Shown: one piece after another, positions 47,536-56,668 of the stretch | How positions within the stretch are numbered: position 1 is the stretch's first letter | Layout: every line of letters starts with the position of its first letter | DNA from: an uncultured Acetobacteraceae bacterium | Lineage (GTDB): Bacteria > Pseudomonadota > Alphaproteobacteria > Acetobacterales > Acetobacteraceae | DNA length: 64,000 nt | Assembly: GCA_903918315.1 (NCBI GenBank) | Contig: CAIXEA010000016.1 | Location: 1-64,000 of the forward strand | Direction: 5' to 3' | The notes under the pieces: model-generated | What the model was told of the DNA's origin: nothing | Database searches by the model: none | The model's input: the letters and a program-made list of their open reading frames with translations, nothing else | Position numbers and translations under genes: made by a program

Positions 47536-49560
47536 ATGCGCATCAATAAGACCTGGCTGGCCGCTTTCCTGGCGATGGGGCTGACCGCCGCCCATGCGCA
47601 GACGAACAATTTCGAACAATCGGGGCTGGTGGGAACACTCGAGGCGCCGGCGATCATCACCGATCCCGCGCAATGGCCGAAAGCGTTCCACGAAGCCCCG
47701 CAACTGGCCGCCTTGGTGAAAGACGGCAAACTGCCGCCGGTCGAGCAGCGCATTCCCGCCGAACCGATGGTGGTCAAGCCGCTGCGTGCCATTGGCACCT
47801 ATGGCGGCATCTGGCGGCGCGGCTTCCTCGGGCCGGGCGATGGCGAGAATGGCAACCGCATCCGCGCCGGCGACAAGCTGCTGTTCTGGGACAAGACCGG
47901 CACCGAAATCATGCCGAGCGTCGCCAAGGGCTATGAGCTCAGCGCCGACGGCAAGCGCACCACGCTGTTTCTGCGCAAGGGCATGAAGTGGTCCGACGGA
48001 TCACCCTTCACCGCCGATGATTTCGTGTTCTGGTATGAGGACATGAACGGCAACAAGGACCTGGTGCCAACGCCGGCGCCGGAAATGACGATCGATGGCA
48101 AGCCGGGCCGGATCGTGAAAGTGGATGAAACCACGGTCGCGTTCGAATTCGACTCGCCCTATTTCTTATTTCCGCGTCTGCTCGCGGGCGACACCCAGGT
48201 GGGTGGTGGCCAGTCGCGGTTGCAGTCGGATGGGCGTGAGCTTGGTCCGTACGCGCCGGCGCATTATTTGAAGCGCTTCCTGCCGAAGAACAGTTCGGTC
48301 GAGGCGCTGACCGCGGAGGCCAAAGCGGCCGGCTACGACAACTGGGTGCAGTATTTCCGCTTCAAATCGGATTGGCGCCTGAACAAGGAGGCGCCGTCTC
48401 TGTCCGCCTGGGTCATGACCCAACCCATCAATACGCAGACCTGGGCGATGGAGCGGAATCCGTATTATTATGCGGTCGATACCGCCGGCAATCAGCTGCC
48501 CTATATGGACAAGGTGCAGCTGACGCTGGCGGAGAATCCGGAGGTCATCAACCTCCGCGCGATCGCCGGCGAATATGACTACATGGAACGTTTCATCGAT
48601 CTGGCGAAACTACCGGTATTCCTGGAGAACGCCGAGCGCGGCAAATACAAGATGCATCTTGATCCCGGTTTTAATGGCGGGGATTCGATGCTGTATTTCA
48701 ACCTTGCCTATAAGCAGGACGCGGAACTGCGCAAATGGTTCCAGAACGTTGATTTCCGGCGCGCTTTGGCACTGGGCATCGATCGCGGGCAGTTGAATGA
48801 GGCCTTCTGGCTGGGCCTCGGCGTGGTCAGCACGCCGATCCCGGCGGATATTATTCCGGAAAGCCCCGGGCCGGAGTACCGGACGAAATGGGCGACGCTG
48901 GATGTCAAAAAAGCCAATGCGATGCTGGATGCGATCGGGCTGACCAAGAAGGACGCCGAGGGTTTCCGGCTGCGGACGGATAACGGACAGCGGCTGCGCA
49001 TTCAGATCGATGTCGCGCAGACCCTGACGCCGACATGGCCGCAGCAGGCGGAGATGATCATCCAACAGTGGAAGGCGATTGGCATTTGGGCCGATGCCAA
49101 GCTGCTCGAACGCAGCCTGTTCTATACGCGGGTGCGCAACGACGACAATCAGATGAGCATTTTCTCCAACAATGGGTCGGAGAGTCTGTTCCTCTATACG
49201 TCCCCGGTGCTGCCGAACGATCCGGCTTCCAGCCAGGGCGGCGCGGGGCATGCGACGTGGTTCGTGTCCAACGGCAAATCCGGCACCCCGCCGGAGGATC
49301 CGTCATTGATCAAGGGCTACGAATTGCTGCGCAAGGCCGGTTCGGTGAACGAAGCCGAGCGCAACAAGATCGCGCAGGAAATCTGGAAGCTGGAGGTCGA
49401 TAACGTCTGGCAGATCGGGCTTGTTGGCCTGTCGCCCACTTACATGGGCACGCGGGTGGTGAACCAACGGCTGGAGAATGTTCCTGGCCGCGTCTGCACC
49501 TCGCAGCATTGCCGCACCCCGTGGAGCGGGCATCCCGACCAGTGGTTCTACAAGCCATGA
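47536..49560 (+). CDS. ABC transporter substrate-binding protein, SBP_bac_5-like, copy 1
   Basis: Signal peptide; LSADGKRTTLFLRKGMKWSDGSPFTADDFVFWYED. Confidence 0.9.
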   Translation: MRINKTWLAAFLAMGLTAAHAQTNNFEQSGLVGTLEAPAIITDPAQWPKAFHEAPQLAALVKDGKLPPVEQRIPAEPMVVKPLRAIGTYGGIWRRGFLGPGDGENGNRIRAGDKLLFWDKTGTEIMPSVAKGYELSADGKRTTLFLRKGMKWSDGSPFTADDFVFWYEDMNGNKDLVPTPAPEMTIDGKPGRIVKVDETTVAFEFDSPYFLFPRLLAGDTQVGGGQSRLQSDGRELGPYAPAHYLKRFLPKNSSVEALTAEAKAAGYDNWVQYFRFKSDWRLNKEAPSLSAWVMTQPINTQTWAMERNPYYYAVDTAGNQLPYMDKVQLTLAENPEVINLRAIAGEYDYMERFIDLAKLPVFLENAERGKYKMHLDPGFNGGDSMLYFNLAYKQDAELRKWFQNVDFRRALALGIDRGQLNEAFWLGLGVVSTPIPADIIPESPGPEYRTKWATLDVKKANAMLDAIGLTKKDAEGFRLRTDNGQRLRIQIDVAQTLTPTWPQQAEMIIQQWKAIGIWADAKLLERSLFYTRVRNDDNQMSIFSNNGSESLFLYTSPVLPNDPASSQGGAGHATWFVSNGKSGTPPEDPSLIKGYELLRKAGSVNEAERNKIAQEIWKLEVDNVWQIGLVGLSPTYMGTRVVNQRLENVPGRVCTSQHCRTPWSGHPDQWFYKP

Positions 49561-51569
49561 GGTCGTGGCTGCTGGCGGCGGCGCTGGTCTGGTCCGGGGC
49601 GGCCGCCGCGCAGCCAGCCAATCTCGCCCAGTCCGGGCTGATTGGCACGCTGGAAGCGCCGGCGATTGTCACCGATCCCGCCGCCTGGCCGAAAACGTTC
49701 CATGAGGCGCCGGGTCTCTCGGAACTGGTCAAACAGGGCAAGCTGCCGCCCGTGGCCGAACGGCTGCCGGCGGATTTGCTGGTGCTGAAACCGTTGCGCA
49801 AGACCGGGGTTTATGGCGGCACCTGGCGGCGGGCGTTCCTCGGGCCGGGCGATGGGGAGAACGGCAACCGCATCCGCGCGGGCGACAAGCTGTTGTTCTG
49901 GGATGTGACGGGCACGCAACTGGTGCCGCAGGTGGCCAAGGGTTTCGAGCTATCGGCCGATGGGCGGCGGACCACGCTGTTCCTGCGCAAGGGCATGAAA
50001 TGGTCCGATGGCGCGCCGTTCACCGCCGACGACTTTCTGTTCTGGTTTGAGGACGTCTACGGCAACAAGGAACTGGCGCCTTCGCCGACGCCCGAGTTCA
50101 TGACCAACGGCAAACCCGGTCGTCTCGTGAAAGTCGATGAAACCACGGTCGCGTTTGAATTCGAAGATCCGCACTTCCTGTTTCCGAAGCTCCTTGGCGG
50201 GGACGGCGCAATGGGCGGCGGGCAATCGCGCCAGCAATCGGAGGGGCTGGTGTTCGGCGCCTATGCGCCGACGCATTATCTGAAACAGTTCCTGCCGCGC
50301 TACAGTTCCGTCGAACAGGTCACCGAAGCCGCCAAGGCCGCGGGTTATCCGAACTGGGTGCAATATTATCGTTTCAAATCCGATTGGAGGCTCAATACCG
50401 CGTTGCCGACACTCGCCGCGTGGCGGATGACGCAGCCCATCAACACCACGACATGGATGCTGGAGCGGAACCCGTATTTTTATGAGGTCGATACGGATGG
50501 CAATCAGCTCCCGTATCTCGACCGGGTGCAGATGTCTTTGGCGGAAAACCCCGAAGTCGTGAACCTGCGCGCCATCGCCGCCGAATACGATGTGCAGGAG
50601 CGATTCATCGACCTCGCCAAGCTGCCGGTGTTTTTAGAAAACGCGGAGAAGGGCCACTACAAATTCCATGTCGATCCGGGGTTCAATGGCAGCGATTCCC
50701 AGTTGGTCTTCAACCTCGGCTACACGGCTGATCCGGAAGTGGCGAAGTGGATCGCGATCGCGGATTTCCGCCGGGCGCTGTCGATCGCCATCGATCGGGA
50801 CCAGTTGAACCAGACTTTCTGGCTGGGCCTGGGGACTCCCGGCTCTGGCGTGCCGTCGGAGATCATCCCGGAAAGCCCCGGCAAGGAATGGATCGCGAAA
50901 TGGTCGGACTATGATCCGGCGCGTGCCAAGGCGATGCTGGATGCGGTGGGCCTTACGAAGAAGGACAGTGAGGGCTACCGGCTTCGCTCGGACAATGGGG
51001 AGCGTTTGCGGCTACAGATCGACGTCGGGCAGACCCTGACCCCGACCTGGCCGGCGCAGGTGGAAATGGTGATCCAGCAATGGCGCGCGGTGGGCATCGC
51101 GGCGGATTTGAAACTGTTCGAGCGCAGCCTGTTTTATGCGCGAGGCCGCAACGATCAGCAGCAGATGTCGATCATCTCCAACAGCGGCACTGAAAGCCTG
51201 TTCCTGCGGCCCGGACCGGTGCTGCCGACGGATCCCTCGGATGTGATGATGGGCTCTGCGTTCGCGCAATGGTACGTGTCCAATGGGGCTCGGGGGATAA
51301 AGCCGACCGATACGGTTTTATTGCGTGTGTTTGATATGTTACGCACGGCGTCGAGCAAGCCGGAGGCTGAACGAAACGTCCTGGCGCAGGCGATCTGGCG
51401 CGACATCGCGGACCAGAAATGGCAGATCGGTCTGGTCGGGCAGGCACCCGGTAGCCAAGGTGCCCGCGTGGTCAGCGACCGGTTGGAGAATATTCCGGCC
51501 CGGGTGTGTATCTCCCAGCACTGCCGCCCGCCGTGGAGCGCGCGGCCGGAGCAGTGGTTTTATAAGTAA
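49557..51569 (+). CDS. ABC transporter substrate-binding protein, SBP_bac_5-like, copy 2
   Basis: Near full-length paralogue of the preceding gene; LSADGRRTTLFLRKGMKWSDGAPFTADDFLFWFED; ATGA overlap. Confidence 0.9.
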   Translation: MRSWLLAAALVWSGAAAAQPANLAQSGLIGTLEAPAIVTDPAAWPKTFHEAPGLSELVKQGKLPPVAERLPADLLVLKPLRKTGVYGGTWRRAFLGPGDGENGNRIRAGDKLLFWDVTGTQLVPQVAKGFELSADGRRTTLFLRKGMKWSDGAPFTADDFLFWFEDVYGNKELAPSPTPEFMTNGKPGRLVKVDETTVAFEFEDPHFLFPKLLGGDGAMGGGQSRQQSEGLVFGAYAPTHYLKQFLPRYSSVEQVTEAAKAAGYPNWVQYYRFKSDWRLNTALPTLAAWRMTQPINTTTWMLERNPYFYEVDTDGNQLPYLDRVQMSLAENPEVVNLRAIAAEYDVQERFIDLAKLPVFLENAEKGHYKFHVDPGFNGSDSQLVFNLGYTADPEVAKWIAIADFRRALSIAIDRDQLNQTFWLGLGTPGSGVPSEIIPESPGKEWIAKWSDYDPARAKAMLDAVGLTKKDSEGYRLRSDNGERLRLQIDVGQTLTPTWPAQVEMVIQQWRAVGIAADLKLFERSLFYARGRNDQQQMSIISNSGTESLFLRPGPVLPTDPSDVMMGSAFAQWYVSNGARGIKPTDTVLLRVFDMLRTASSKPEAERNVLAQAIWRDIADQKWQIGLVGQAPGSQGARVVSDRLENIPARVCISQHCRPPWSARPEQWFYK

Positions 51570-51637
51570 ACCGTCACAACCGCCCATCCTGCCACAGAAC
51601 CAAACTATGACAATATAATAACAATAATACCGGTCGG

Positions 51638-53026
51638 CTACCCCGCCCACAACGCCGCGAGCAGCGGACCCACGTCCGCAGCGGAATCGAGCCCCAGCAC
51701 CCGCTCAATCAGCTGATCGATCCGTGCCGTATCGAACCGGTGCGAGGCCAGATTGCGGAATTTGCCGATGATTTCCTCATCGGAGGCAAAAGCCCGCGGC
51801 GCATCCCGTTGCTCATCCAACCGGGTGCCGTCTTTCAGATGCACCTCGACCCGGACCGCGTGCCGGAACTTCGATCCGCGCGCGGTGATGGCGGGGTCGT
51901 GCAGCACGGTGACCTGTTCGGCCAGCGCCATGCGGGCGGGATCGGTCACGGCGGCGTCGGTGAACTGATCGACGAAGACATCGCCCTCCAATAGCAAGGT
52001 CGCGACGCAGTACGGCAGGTTCAGCTGCGCCCCGGTCAGCCCGTTGGGGGTGTATGTCCAGCCGCAATGATCGACCGTGACCTGCGACCCGTACACCACG
52101 ATGCGGTCGATGTCGGCGGCGCCGAAGGGGTGGCGGGCCTGCATCTCCCGGATCGAATCCAGCGTGGTGTGGTTGGATCCAACGCAGGAATACATCTTCA
52201 ACGAAATGCGCAGCGTCTCGAACCGTTCCCCGAGTTCGCTGGTCAATTCATCCAGATTGAACCGGTCGGTGGACCGCGAAAACGTGGAACAAAACCCGCC
52301 ATAGGGGCTTTCGAACACATCCTCGATCCCGGTGAAACCGTTCGACGCCAGCAGCGCGCCATACAACCCGCTCTGCGACGAGCGCCCGGCATGCATGCGC
52401 TTGACCATCGCGCCATACTGCGCCGCCATCAGCCCGGCGGACTGGGTTCCGGCGATGCCCAGCGCGTGCACGGTCTGCTCCGGCGACAGGCGCAACCCGC
52501 GGGCGGCCCCGGCAGCGGCGGAGAACACGCCCAGCGTCGCGCCGGAGTGCCAGCCCTGGCCGATATGCTCCTGCCCCATGCACATCCCGACGCGGGGGCC
52601 GATCTCGTAGCCGGCGACGGCGGCGGTGAGGAATTCGCGGCCGGTCATGCCGGGGTTCAGTTCGGCGACGGCGCATAAAGCGGGGATCGTGACGGCACCG
52701 ACATGGAGCACGCCCTGGCGATGCACGTCGTCGAGTTCGAAGCTTTGGACCAGCGTGCCATTGACCAAAGCGGCATGTGGCGCCGACAGTTTCCGGCCCG
52801 TGCCCCAAATGCCGTTGGACTGGCTGGTGTCCAGGCTACCCAGCGTTTTCATCAGGATCTGGCTCCACGGCAAATCGGCGCCGTAGAGCGCGCAGCCGAA
52901 GGAGTCCAAAATCAGCAATTTGATGCGCGCCAGCACCTCGGCCGGGATCGCCTCATAGCGCAGGCCGGAGACGAAATCCGCGACGCCCCGCGTCTGGGGA
53001 TTGGCGCCGGTGTGTTCCATGCTCAT
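51638..53026 (-). CDS. MmgE/PrpD-family protein
   Basis: RIKLLILDSFGCALYGADLPW; ALVNGTLVQSFELDDVHRQGVLHVGAVTIPALCAVAE. Confidence 0.88.
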   Translation of the reverse strand: MSMEHTGANPQTRGVADFVSGLRYEAIPAEVLARIKLLILDSFGCALYGADLPWSQILMKTLGSLDTSQSNGIWGTGRKLSAPHAALVNGTLVQSFELDDVHRQGVLHVGAVTIPALCAVAELNPGMTGREFLTAAVAGYEIGPRVGMCMGQEHIGQGWHSGATLGVFSAAAGAARGLRLSPEQTVHALGIAGTQSAGLMAAQYGAMVKRMHAGRSSQSGLYGALLASNGFTGIEDVFESPYGGFCSTFSRSTDRFNLDELTSELGERFETLRISLKMYSCVGSNHTTLDSIREMQARHPFGAADIDRIVVYGSQVTVDHCGWTYTPNGLTGAQLNLPYCVATLLLEGDVFVDQFTDAAVTDPARMALAEQVTVLHDPAITARGSKFRHAVRVEVHLKDGTRLDEQRDAPRAFASDEEIIGKFRNLASHRFDTARIDQLIERVLGLDSAADVGPLLAALWAG

Positions 53027-53031
53027 GTCTT

Positions 53032-53970
53032 TCAGTGCTCGTTCGCGGGCTTGCCGGCATCGCCGTATTTGGAAGCGAGCTGATCCTTGGTCAGGAATTT
53101 CTGCTCCAGCTCCCGGATCGTCCCCAGCCCCATCAGATCGTTGATCTCGGCGAAGGAAACCGCGAATTCGGGACGTTCGACCACCCGGCCTTCCTCAATC
53201 GACTGCTTCAACACGCCGAGCGCATTGCGCATGCCCATGATCGCCGCGCTGGTGCACAGGCGCGGATAGGACACCACCGCCACGCCCAGATCCTGCAGCT
53301 CCCGCGCGCAGATCAGCGGCGTGGTCGGGCGGGCGCGGATGCCGAAGCCCATGTTCACCGAAAGCGGCTTGGACACTTCCTTGGCCACCAGCGCGATATC
53401 CTCCCGCGTCAAAATCGCATCCGCGAACAGCAGATCGGCCCCCGCCTCGGCATAGAGGTTCAGGCGGCGGATGGCCTCCTTCACCCCATGCGTGGCGGTC
53501 GCGTCGGTGCGGGCCTTGATGATGAAATCGGGGTCGCGTTTGGCCTCCACCGCGGCGCGGATTTTTTCGACACCTTCCTCGGCCGAGATGACTTCCTTGC
53601 CGTCCATATGGCCGCAGCGCTTGGGGGAGACCTGGTCTTCCAGCATGATCCCATCCAGGCCGGCGGCTTCGAACCCGCGCACGGTGAAGAACACGTTCAC
53701 CGCGTTGCCGTAGCCGGTATCGGCATCCGCGCTCAGCGGAATATCCACACAGGCGGCGATATCGCGCGAGCGGGAGACGTTTGCCTCATAGCTCAGCAGC
53801 CCCACATCGGCCCAGCCCAGCGTTGTTTCCGACAGGCCGGCGCCAGAGACGCTGCCCGATTTGAAGCCCATCTGCTCAATCAGACGGGCGCTGAAGCCGT
53901 CATAGACGCCCGGCTGGATCAGGATTTCCTCGGCCTCGATCAACTGCCGGAACAATGTCGTCTTCTTCAT
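53032..53970 (-). CDS. Isocitrate lyase / PEP mutase superfamily (2-methylisocitrate-lyase-like)
   Basis: PGVYDGFSARLIEQMGFKSGSVSGAGLSETTLG; DADTGYGN; LEDQVSPKRCGHMDGKEVI with catalytic KRCGH. Confidence 0.9.
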   Translation of the reverse strand: MKKTTLFRQLIEAEEILIQPGVYDGFSARLIEQMGFKSGSVSGAGLSETTLGWADVGLLSYEANVSRSRDIAACVDIPLSADADTGYGNAVNVFFTVRGFEAAGLDGIMLEDQVSPKRCGHMDGKEVISAEEGVEKIRAAVEAKRDPDFIIKARTDATATHGVKEAIRRLNLYAEAGADLLFADAILTREDIALVAKEVSKPLSVNMGFGIRARPTTPLICARELQDLGVAVVSYPRLCTSAAIMGMRNALGVLKQSIEEGRVVERPEFAVSFAEINDLMGLGTIRELEQKFLTKDQLASKYGDAGKPANEH

Positions 53971-54046
53971 GCCCGCCCCATCCGTTTGCTTCGTCCGATG
54001 GTAGGACTATCGTCGCAACCGGGTCCAGAGACGGGAGTTCGCGTGC

Positions 54047-55315
54047 ATGGCCGGAAAAACGATCGCGGAGAAGATACTCTCCCGCAAAAGCGGCCAGGAT
54101 GCGCGCGCCGGCGACATCGTGGTGGCGTCCCTTGATCTGACGTACTCCCACGATGGCAACCGGCCCTTGGCGATGGAACTGCTGGCGAGCATGGGCACGG
54201 ACAAGGTTTGGGATCCCGGCCGTTACATCCTGTTCCTGGATCACCACCCCAGCCCGAACGCGGTGTCCGCCGCCGCGCACACCAGGCTGCGCGATTTTGC
54301 CCGCGCCCAGGGCGTCCGGCTTTATGAAATGGGCGATGGCATCAGCCATGTCGTGCTACCCGAACGCGGGCACATCGCGCCGGGCGACCTGGTGATCGGC
54401 TCGGACTCGCATAGCTGTACCGGCGGCGCGCTGGCGGCGTTCACCACGGGCGTTGGATCGACCGATATGGCGGCGGCGATCGCGACCGGTCAGCTCTGGA
54501 TGCGGGTGCCGGAGACCATTCTGGTGCGCTGCACCGGCGCCTTGCCCCGCGGCGTCGCGGCCAAGGACCTCGCATTGGCCATCGCCGAACAGATCGGAGC
54601 GGATGGCGCCAATTATATGGCGATCGAATTCGCCGGCCCGACCATCGATACCATGCCGATGGATGGGCGCTTCACCTTGACCAATCTCGCCATCGAAATG
54701 GGGGCCAAAGCCGGTCTTATCGGCTCCGACGCCGTCACCGCGGCCTGGCTGCGAGATCGCCTGACCCGTGACTGGACGCATCTGACAGCCGATACGGATG
54801 CGGTGTACGCGCAGGTCGTGGAGATCGATGCGGCCTCCCTGACCCCGCGGGTTGCCTTGCCCCACAACGTCGACAAGGTCGTCGCGATCGAGGACCTGCC
54901 GCGCACGAAGGTGCATCAGGTCGTTATCGGCACCTGCAACGCCGCCCGCTCGTCCGACCTGGCGGAGGCCGCGCGCATCCTGGACGGGAAACACATCGCC
55001 CCCGGCGTGCGCCTGATCGTGACCCCGTCGTCGCGCGACACGATGGTGGCCTCGATGCAATCGGGGGTGTTGGCGACTTTGGTGCAAGCGGGGGCGGTGA
55101 TCGCAACACCGGGCTGTTCGGGCTGCGCCGGCGGATGCCATTTCGCGGTACCGGATGTGGGGGAGAACGTGATCTCCACCGCCAATCGCAATTTCAAGGG
55201 GCGATTGGGGAACGCGGAGAGTTTCATCTATCTCGTCTCCCCGGCGACGGCCGCGGCTTCGGCTTTGACCGGGTGGATTACGGATCCCCGTCTGCATCAG
55301 GAGATCGTGCCATGA
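54047..55315 (+). CDS. Aconitase-superfamily large subunit (LeuC-like)
   Basis: LDHHPSPN; GSDSHSCTGGALAAFTTGVGSTDMAAAIATGQLWMRVPETI; ATPGCSGCAGGCHF cluster ligands. Confidence 0.9.
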   Translation: MAGKTIAEKILSRKSGQDARAGDIVVASLDLTYSHDGNRPLAMELLASMGTDKVWDPGRYILFLDHHPSPNAVSAAAHTRLRDFARAQGVRLYEMGDGISHVVLPERGHIAPGDLVIGSDSHSCTGGALAAFTTGVGSTDMAAAIATGQLWMRVPETILVRCTGALPRGVAAKDLALAIAEQIGADGANYMAIEFAGPTIDTMPMDGRFTLTNLAIEMGAKAGLIGSDAVTAAWLRDRLTRDWTHLTADTDAVYAQVVEIDAASLTPRVALPHNVDKVVAIEDLPRTKVHQVVIGTCNAARSSDLAEAARILDGKHIAPGVRLIVTPSSRDTMVASMQSGVLATLVQAGAVIATPGCSGCAGGCHFAVPDVGENVISTANRNFKGRLGNAESFIYLVSPATAAASALTGWITDPRLHQEIVP

Positions 55316-55812
55316 ACATCGCCGGCCGCGCCCATTGCTTCGGTGATGATATCAACACCGATTATATCATCGCTTCCAAATACAAGACCGCCTCCCTCGA
55401 CCCGCGCGATCTGACCCGGCATCTGATGGAGGATATCGACCCCGGCTTTGGCCAGCGCGTCCGCCCGGGCGACATTCTGGTCGCCGGCAAGAACTTCGGC
55501 TGCGGCTCATCGCGGGAGGGCGCGCCCCTGGTCATCAAAGCCGCGGGCATCGGGGTCGTGGTGGCGCCGTCCTTCGCCCGGATTTTCTTCCGCAATGCGA
55601 TCAATATCGGATTGCCGGTGTTCATCTGCGATACCGCCGCCATTTCGACCGGCGACGATCTTGAATTCGATCTGGAGGCGGGCACAGGACGCAACCGGTC
55701 AACCGGCGCGCTGATCGAGGCCGCCCCGCTGCCGCGGGTGATGATCAACATCGTGCGCGATGGCGGACTGGCCGCGCATATCCGGCGGCATGGGACGTTT
55801 CAGCTGGGCTAG
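55312..55812 (+). CDS. Aconitase-superfamily small subunit (LeuD-like)
   Basis: GDDINTDYIIASKY; GKNFGCGSSREGAPLVIKAAGIGVVVAPSFARIFFRNAINIGLP. Confidence 0.92.
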   Translation: MNIAGRAHCFGDDINTDYIIASKYKTASLDPRDLTRHLMEDIDPGFGQRVRPGDILVAGKNFGCGSSREGAPLVIKAAGIGVVVAPSFARIFFRNAINIGLPVFICDTAAISTGDDLEFDLEAGTGRNRSTGALIEAAPLPRVMINIVRDGGLAAHIRRHGTFQLG

Positions 55813-55823
55813 ACAGGTGGCCT

Positions 55824-56618
55824 TTAACGCGGTGCCCCGGCCAGGTTGTTAAAGAACCCGGACCGGTTATCCGCCCCGGCCATCAGGTAGCTGTGATCCG
55901 ACCCGGTCAAAATGAACCGCGCCCCCATCCCGACATAACGGGACGCATTCTCCTCATCATAAACGCCGCCCATCCCCAGCACTTTGCCGTGCTTGCGGCA
56001 GGCATCGCCCACCGCCTGATAGGCATCGATCACCTTCGGATGCCCCATCTGCCCGGAAATCCCGAGTTCCGCCGTCAGGTCGGAGGTGCCGATGAACAGC
56101 ACGTCCACCCCATCGACGGCGGCGATCGCATCGGCATTGGCGATGGCCTCGGGGCTTTCCAGCATCACCACGGTCAGGATCTCGGCATTGATCGCCGCCT
56201 GTGCCTCCGCCGTTGCCGGCGGGCGATAGCCGTAGACCGCCGGCGGCCCACCCCAGGAGCGCTTGCCCCGCGGCGGATAGTTGAACGCCTCGGCGATGCG
56301 CTTCGCGTCCGCAGCGGTATCGACATGCGGAACGACGATGCCGAGCGCGCCATTGTCGAGCGCCCGCGTCGCCTCATCGATGGCCCCCGCGCAGACCCGC
56401 ACGATCGGGGTCACGCCAACCGGCAGGGACGCGATGCACAATTGCGTGGTTTCCTGCACCGAGAACGCGCCGTGCTCGGTGTCGATGAAGATCCAGTCGT
56501 GGCCCGTGGCCTTGGCCAGCACCGGCGTCGCGACCGTGCGCAAATGATGCACCCCGAAACCGAGGCCCATGAGGCCGGCGGCCATGCGGCGCTTGGTGGT
56601 GTTTTGGGTCAGGGACAT
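55824..56618 (-). CDS. HpcH/HpaI aldolase-family protein
   Basis: WIFIDTEHGAFSVQETTQLC; GIVVPHVDTAADAKRIAEAFNYPPRGKRSWGG; VVMLESPEAIANADAIAAVDGVDVLFIGTSDLTAELG. Confidence 0.9.
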   Translation of the reverse strand: MSLTQNTTKRRMAAGLMGLGFGVHHLRTVATPVLAKATGHDWIFIDTEHGAFSVQETTQLCIASLPVGVTPIVRVCAGAIDEATRALDNGALGIVVPHVDTAADAKRIAEAFNYPPRGKRSWGGPPAVYGYRPPATAEAQAAINAEILTVVMLESPEAIANADAIAAVDGVDVLFIGTSDLTAELGISGQMGHPKVIDAYQAVGDACRKHGKVLGMGGVYDEENASRYVGMGARFILTGSDHSYLMAGADNRSGFFNNLAGAPR

Positions 56619-56668
56619 GGACGTCTCCAAGGGTAAAAATCAGCATTCAGGGGAGGGAGGTTAACCGC

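Noticed and set aside
51638-56618. Standard prpBCD methylcitrate operon
   Set aside because: No citrate-synthase-like PrpC; the hydratase is split LeuC/LeuD-type rather than AcnD; HpaI-like aldolase present.
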